Assembly (NCBI GenBank): GCA_031416415.1
Contig: JANOTP010000255.1
Span: 1-14,559, forward strand
From: JANYCO01 sp031416415
GTDB taxonomy: Bacteria > Bacteroidota > Bacteroidia > Cytophagales > Cytophagaceae
Reading direction: 5' to 3'
DNA: 14,559 nucleotides
Shown: positions 14,032 to 14,559 of the stretch, piece after piece
Layout: each line of letters begins with the position of its first letter
Numbering within the stretch: position 1 is the stretch's first letter
The notes under the pieces: model-generated
Seen by the model: only the letters and a program-made list of their open reading frames with translations
Told to the model about the DNA's origin: nothing
Database searches by the model: none
Made by a program: the position numbers and the translations under genes

Positions 14032-14061
14032 TTGCAGTTTAGGATTTTATCTATACCTTTG
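14032..14061 (+). promoter_or_regulatory. rRNA-type promoter P1
   Basis: TTG (14032-14034), 19-nt spacer, TACCTTTG (14054-14061), then GCACTCCCAATTA. It is the least similar of the three copies in its -33 flank, which starts just after the DUF2480 stop codon. The -7 element and the following CACTCC are shared with P2 and P3. Confidence 0.75.
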
Positions 14062-14120
14062 CACTCCCAATTAAGAGACAGGATAGCTGGATTGAAAGAA
14101 GGGAAGTTAAAAAAAGTAAT

Positions 14121-14137
14121 CGTTCTTTTGTTTGTTG
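14121..14137 (+). promoter_or_regulatory. Conserved CGTTCTTTTGTTT element downstream of P1
   Basis: Positions 14121-14133 (CGTTCTTTTGTTT) recur after P2 (14260-14272) and, diverged, after P3 (CGTTCTC at 14399-14405). The core GTTCTTTTG resembles boxA (GTTCTTTGAC) of the leader further on. Its repetition at a similar place after each promoter suggests an antitermination or anti-pausing site; this is inference. Confidence 0.4.
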
Positions 14138-14178
14138 TGATAAGGTTAAATTAAAATTAATAATAAATTAAATTTTAC

Positions 14179-14209
14179 TTGACTTGAGTATTAAAAAATA
14201 ATACCTTTG
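14179..14209 (+). promoter_or_regulatory. rRNA-type promoter P2
   Basis: TTG (14179-14181) within TTTTACTTGACTTGA, 20-nt spacer, TACCTTTG (14202-14209), then CACTCCGAAATTA. A full match to the Bacteroidota -33/-7 consensus, set 148 nt after the -7 of P1. The -33 flank is identical to that of P3 over 15 nt. Confidence 0.87.
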
Positions 14210-14259
14210 CACTCCGAAATTAATATCAGGTTATCTGGAATTAAGAAAGGAAAGTGAAT

Positions 14260-14272
14260 CGTTCTTTTGTTT
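14260..14272 (+). promoter_or_regulatory. Conserved CGTTCTTTTGTTT element downstream of P2
   Basis: Second copy of the boxA-like element; the shared block with the P1 copy runs AATCGTTCTTTTGTTT, one mismatch, then TTG. It lies 51 nt after the P2 -7 element, against 60 nt for P1. Confidence 0.4.
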
Positions 14273-14319
14273 ATTGAGAAAAAGTTTTAAAAAAAGTTTA
14301 AAAATAAATTAGATTTTAC

Positions 14320-14350
14320 TTGACTTGAATATCAAAAACAAATACCTTTG
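14320..14350 (+). promoter_or_regulatory. rRNA-type promoter P3
   Basis: TTG (14320-14322) within TTTTACTTGACTTGA, 20-nt spacer, TACCTTTG (14343-14350), then CACTCCCAATTA. It is 141 nt after P2 and closest to the leader. Consensus match and spacing equal those of P2. Confidence 0.87.
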
Positions 14351-14470
14351 CACTCCCAATTAAAAGAAAGGGAATTTAAAAAAAATAAAAAGAGGAAACG
14401 TTCTCTTTTAAAGTAGGAAAAAAGGAGATAATACTTCGCACTTGATACGCTTAAATGAGGGTATTAAAAA

Positions 14471-14483
14471 GTTCTTTGACAAG
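14471..14483 (+). promoter_or_regulatory. boxA-type antitermination site of the rRNA leader
   Basis: GTTCTTTGACAAG resembles the bacterial boxA consensus (GCTCTTTAACA in E. coli; GTTCTTTGA forms elsewhere) bound by NusB-NusE as RNA. Its position about 120 nt after P3 and just before leader hairpins fits an rRNA operon. Confidence 0.65.
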
Positions 14484-14508
14484 ATGTTTTTATAAGGAAT
14501 AACGAGCC

Positions 14509-14528
14509 GCTCTGACGCAAGTTAGAGC
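14509..14528 (+). other. Leader hairpin with GCAA (GNRA) tetraloop
   Basis: GCTCTGAC (14509-14516) pairs with GTTAGAGC (14521-14528), 8 bp including one G-U, closed by GCAA at 14517-14520. A GNRA loop on an even stem strongly suggests an RNA structure, in keeping with a processed rRNA leader. Confidence 0.7.
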
Positions 14529-14531
14529 AAG

Positions 14532-14550
14532 AATAATCTTAGAGATTATT
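14532..14550 (+). other. Second leader hairpin
   Basis: AATAATCT (14532-14539) and AGATTATT (14543-14550) form a perfect 8-bp stem around a 3-nt loop (TAG), 3 nt after the GNRA hairpin. No T-tract follows, so it is unlikely to be a terminator; it fits a leader folding or processing element. Confidence 0.6.
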
Positions 14551-14559
14551 TGTAAAAAG

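Larger units (their letters stand above)
14351..14559 (+). other. Leader of an rRNA operon, upstream of a 16S gene beyond the window
   Basis: About 209 nt with no open reading frame of note. In order it contains a weak hairpin (AAAAGAG 14388-14394 with CTCTTTT 14403-14409), a boxA-like GTTCTTTGACA at 14471-14481, and two strong hairpins at 14509-14550. The sequence AAAAAGTTCTTTGACA is typical, in my knowledge, of the region before 16S genes in Bacteroidota. No 16S sequence itself (for example the AGAGTTTGATC start) is inside the window, so the rRNA identity rests on promoters and leader alone. Confidence 0.82.

Noticed and set aside
13963..14154. 63-codon open frame at the end of DUF2480
   Set aside because: It overlaps the DUF2480 3' end and then runs through promoter P1 and its repeat; no family resemblance and no plausible start context.
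14179..14186. Second TTG in TTGACTTG as the -33 element of P2 (and P3)
   Set aside because: It would give a 15-nt spacer, too short for the Bacteroidota pattern; the first TTG gives 20 nt, similar to P1 (19).
14032..14350. Repeats at the right end as a CRISPR array or insertion sequence end
   Set aside because: Only three units of about 140 nt, each centred on a promoter consensus; no short uniform repeats with spacers, no transposase and no terminal inverted repeats.

Overview
The window is AT-rich chromosomal DNA from a member of the Bacteroidota. Three signs point there. Promoter-like sites follow the Bacteroidota pattern (TTG, about 19-21 nt, TAnnTTTG). A DUF2480 gene is present, a family I know only from this phylum. 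The neighbourhoods (oligosaccharide flippase next to dut; mutL followed by two rhomboid genes) are also typical. BshA (bacillithiol) and a sphingolipid-type fatty acid hydroxylase fit environmental lineages such as Cytophagales, Chitinophagales or Sphingobacteriales, but I cannot fix the order. I see no phage, insertion sequence, tRNA or CRISPR signal; this looks like core genome.

Layout. On the minus strand, reading right to left from 6290 to 1: mutL, two tightly packed rhomboid protease genes, an enoyl-CoA hydratase, a MATE-type lipid-linked oligosaccharide flippase, and the 5' part of dut, which runs off the left edge. Gaps from mutL to the hydratase are 4-24 nt, so these form one likely transcription unit. 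The 87-nt gap before the flippase carries an unusual 7-nt phased repeat that folds on itself.

On the plus strand from 6431: a secreted two-domain enzyme (NagZ-type glycosidase fused to a beta-lactamase-fold hydrolase), bshA, an FA2H/Scs7-like hydroxylase, panB with a small secreted TonB-C-domain protein, an Nfu-type Fe-S scaffold, and DUF2480. mutL and the fusion gene are divergent and share a 140-nt control region.

The right end (14031-14559) has no protein gene. It holds three tandem, near-identical strong promoters in about 140-nt repeats, then a boxA-like site and two neat hairpins. This is almost certainly the promoter and leader of an rRNA operon whose 16S gene begins just past the window.

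Functional themes are mostly housekeeping: mismatch repair and dUTP sanitation, membrane proteolysis, cell-envelope recycling and lipid modification, redox buffering (bacillithiol), CoA precursor synthesis and Fe-S assembly. The best leads are the three invariant-looking cysteines of DUF2480 beside Nfu, the NagZ-hydrolase fusion as a possible two-step muropeptide enzyme, the FA2H-like protein, the altered metal site of MutL, the heptamer-phased repeat, and the architecture of the triple rRNA promoter.
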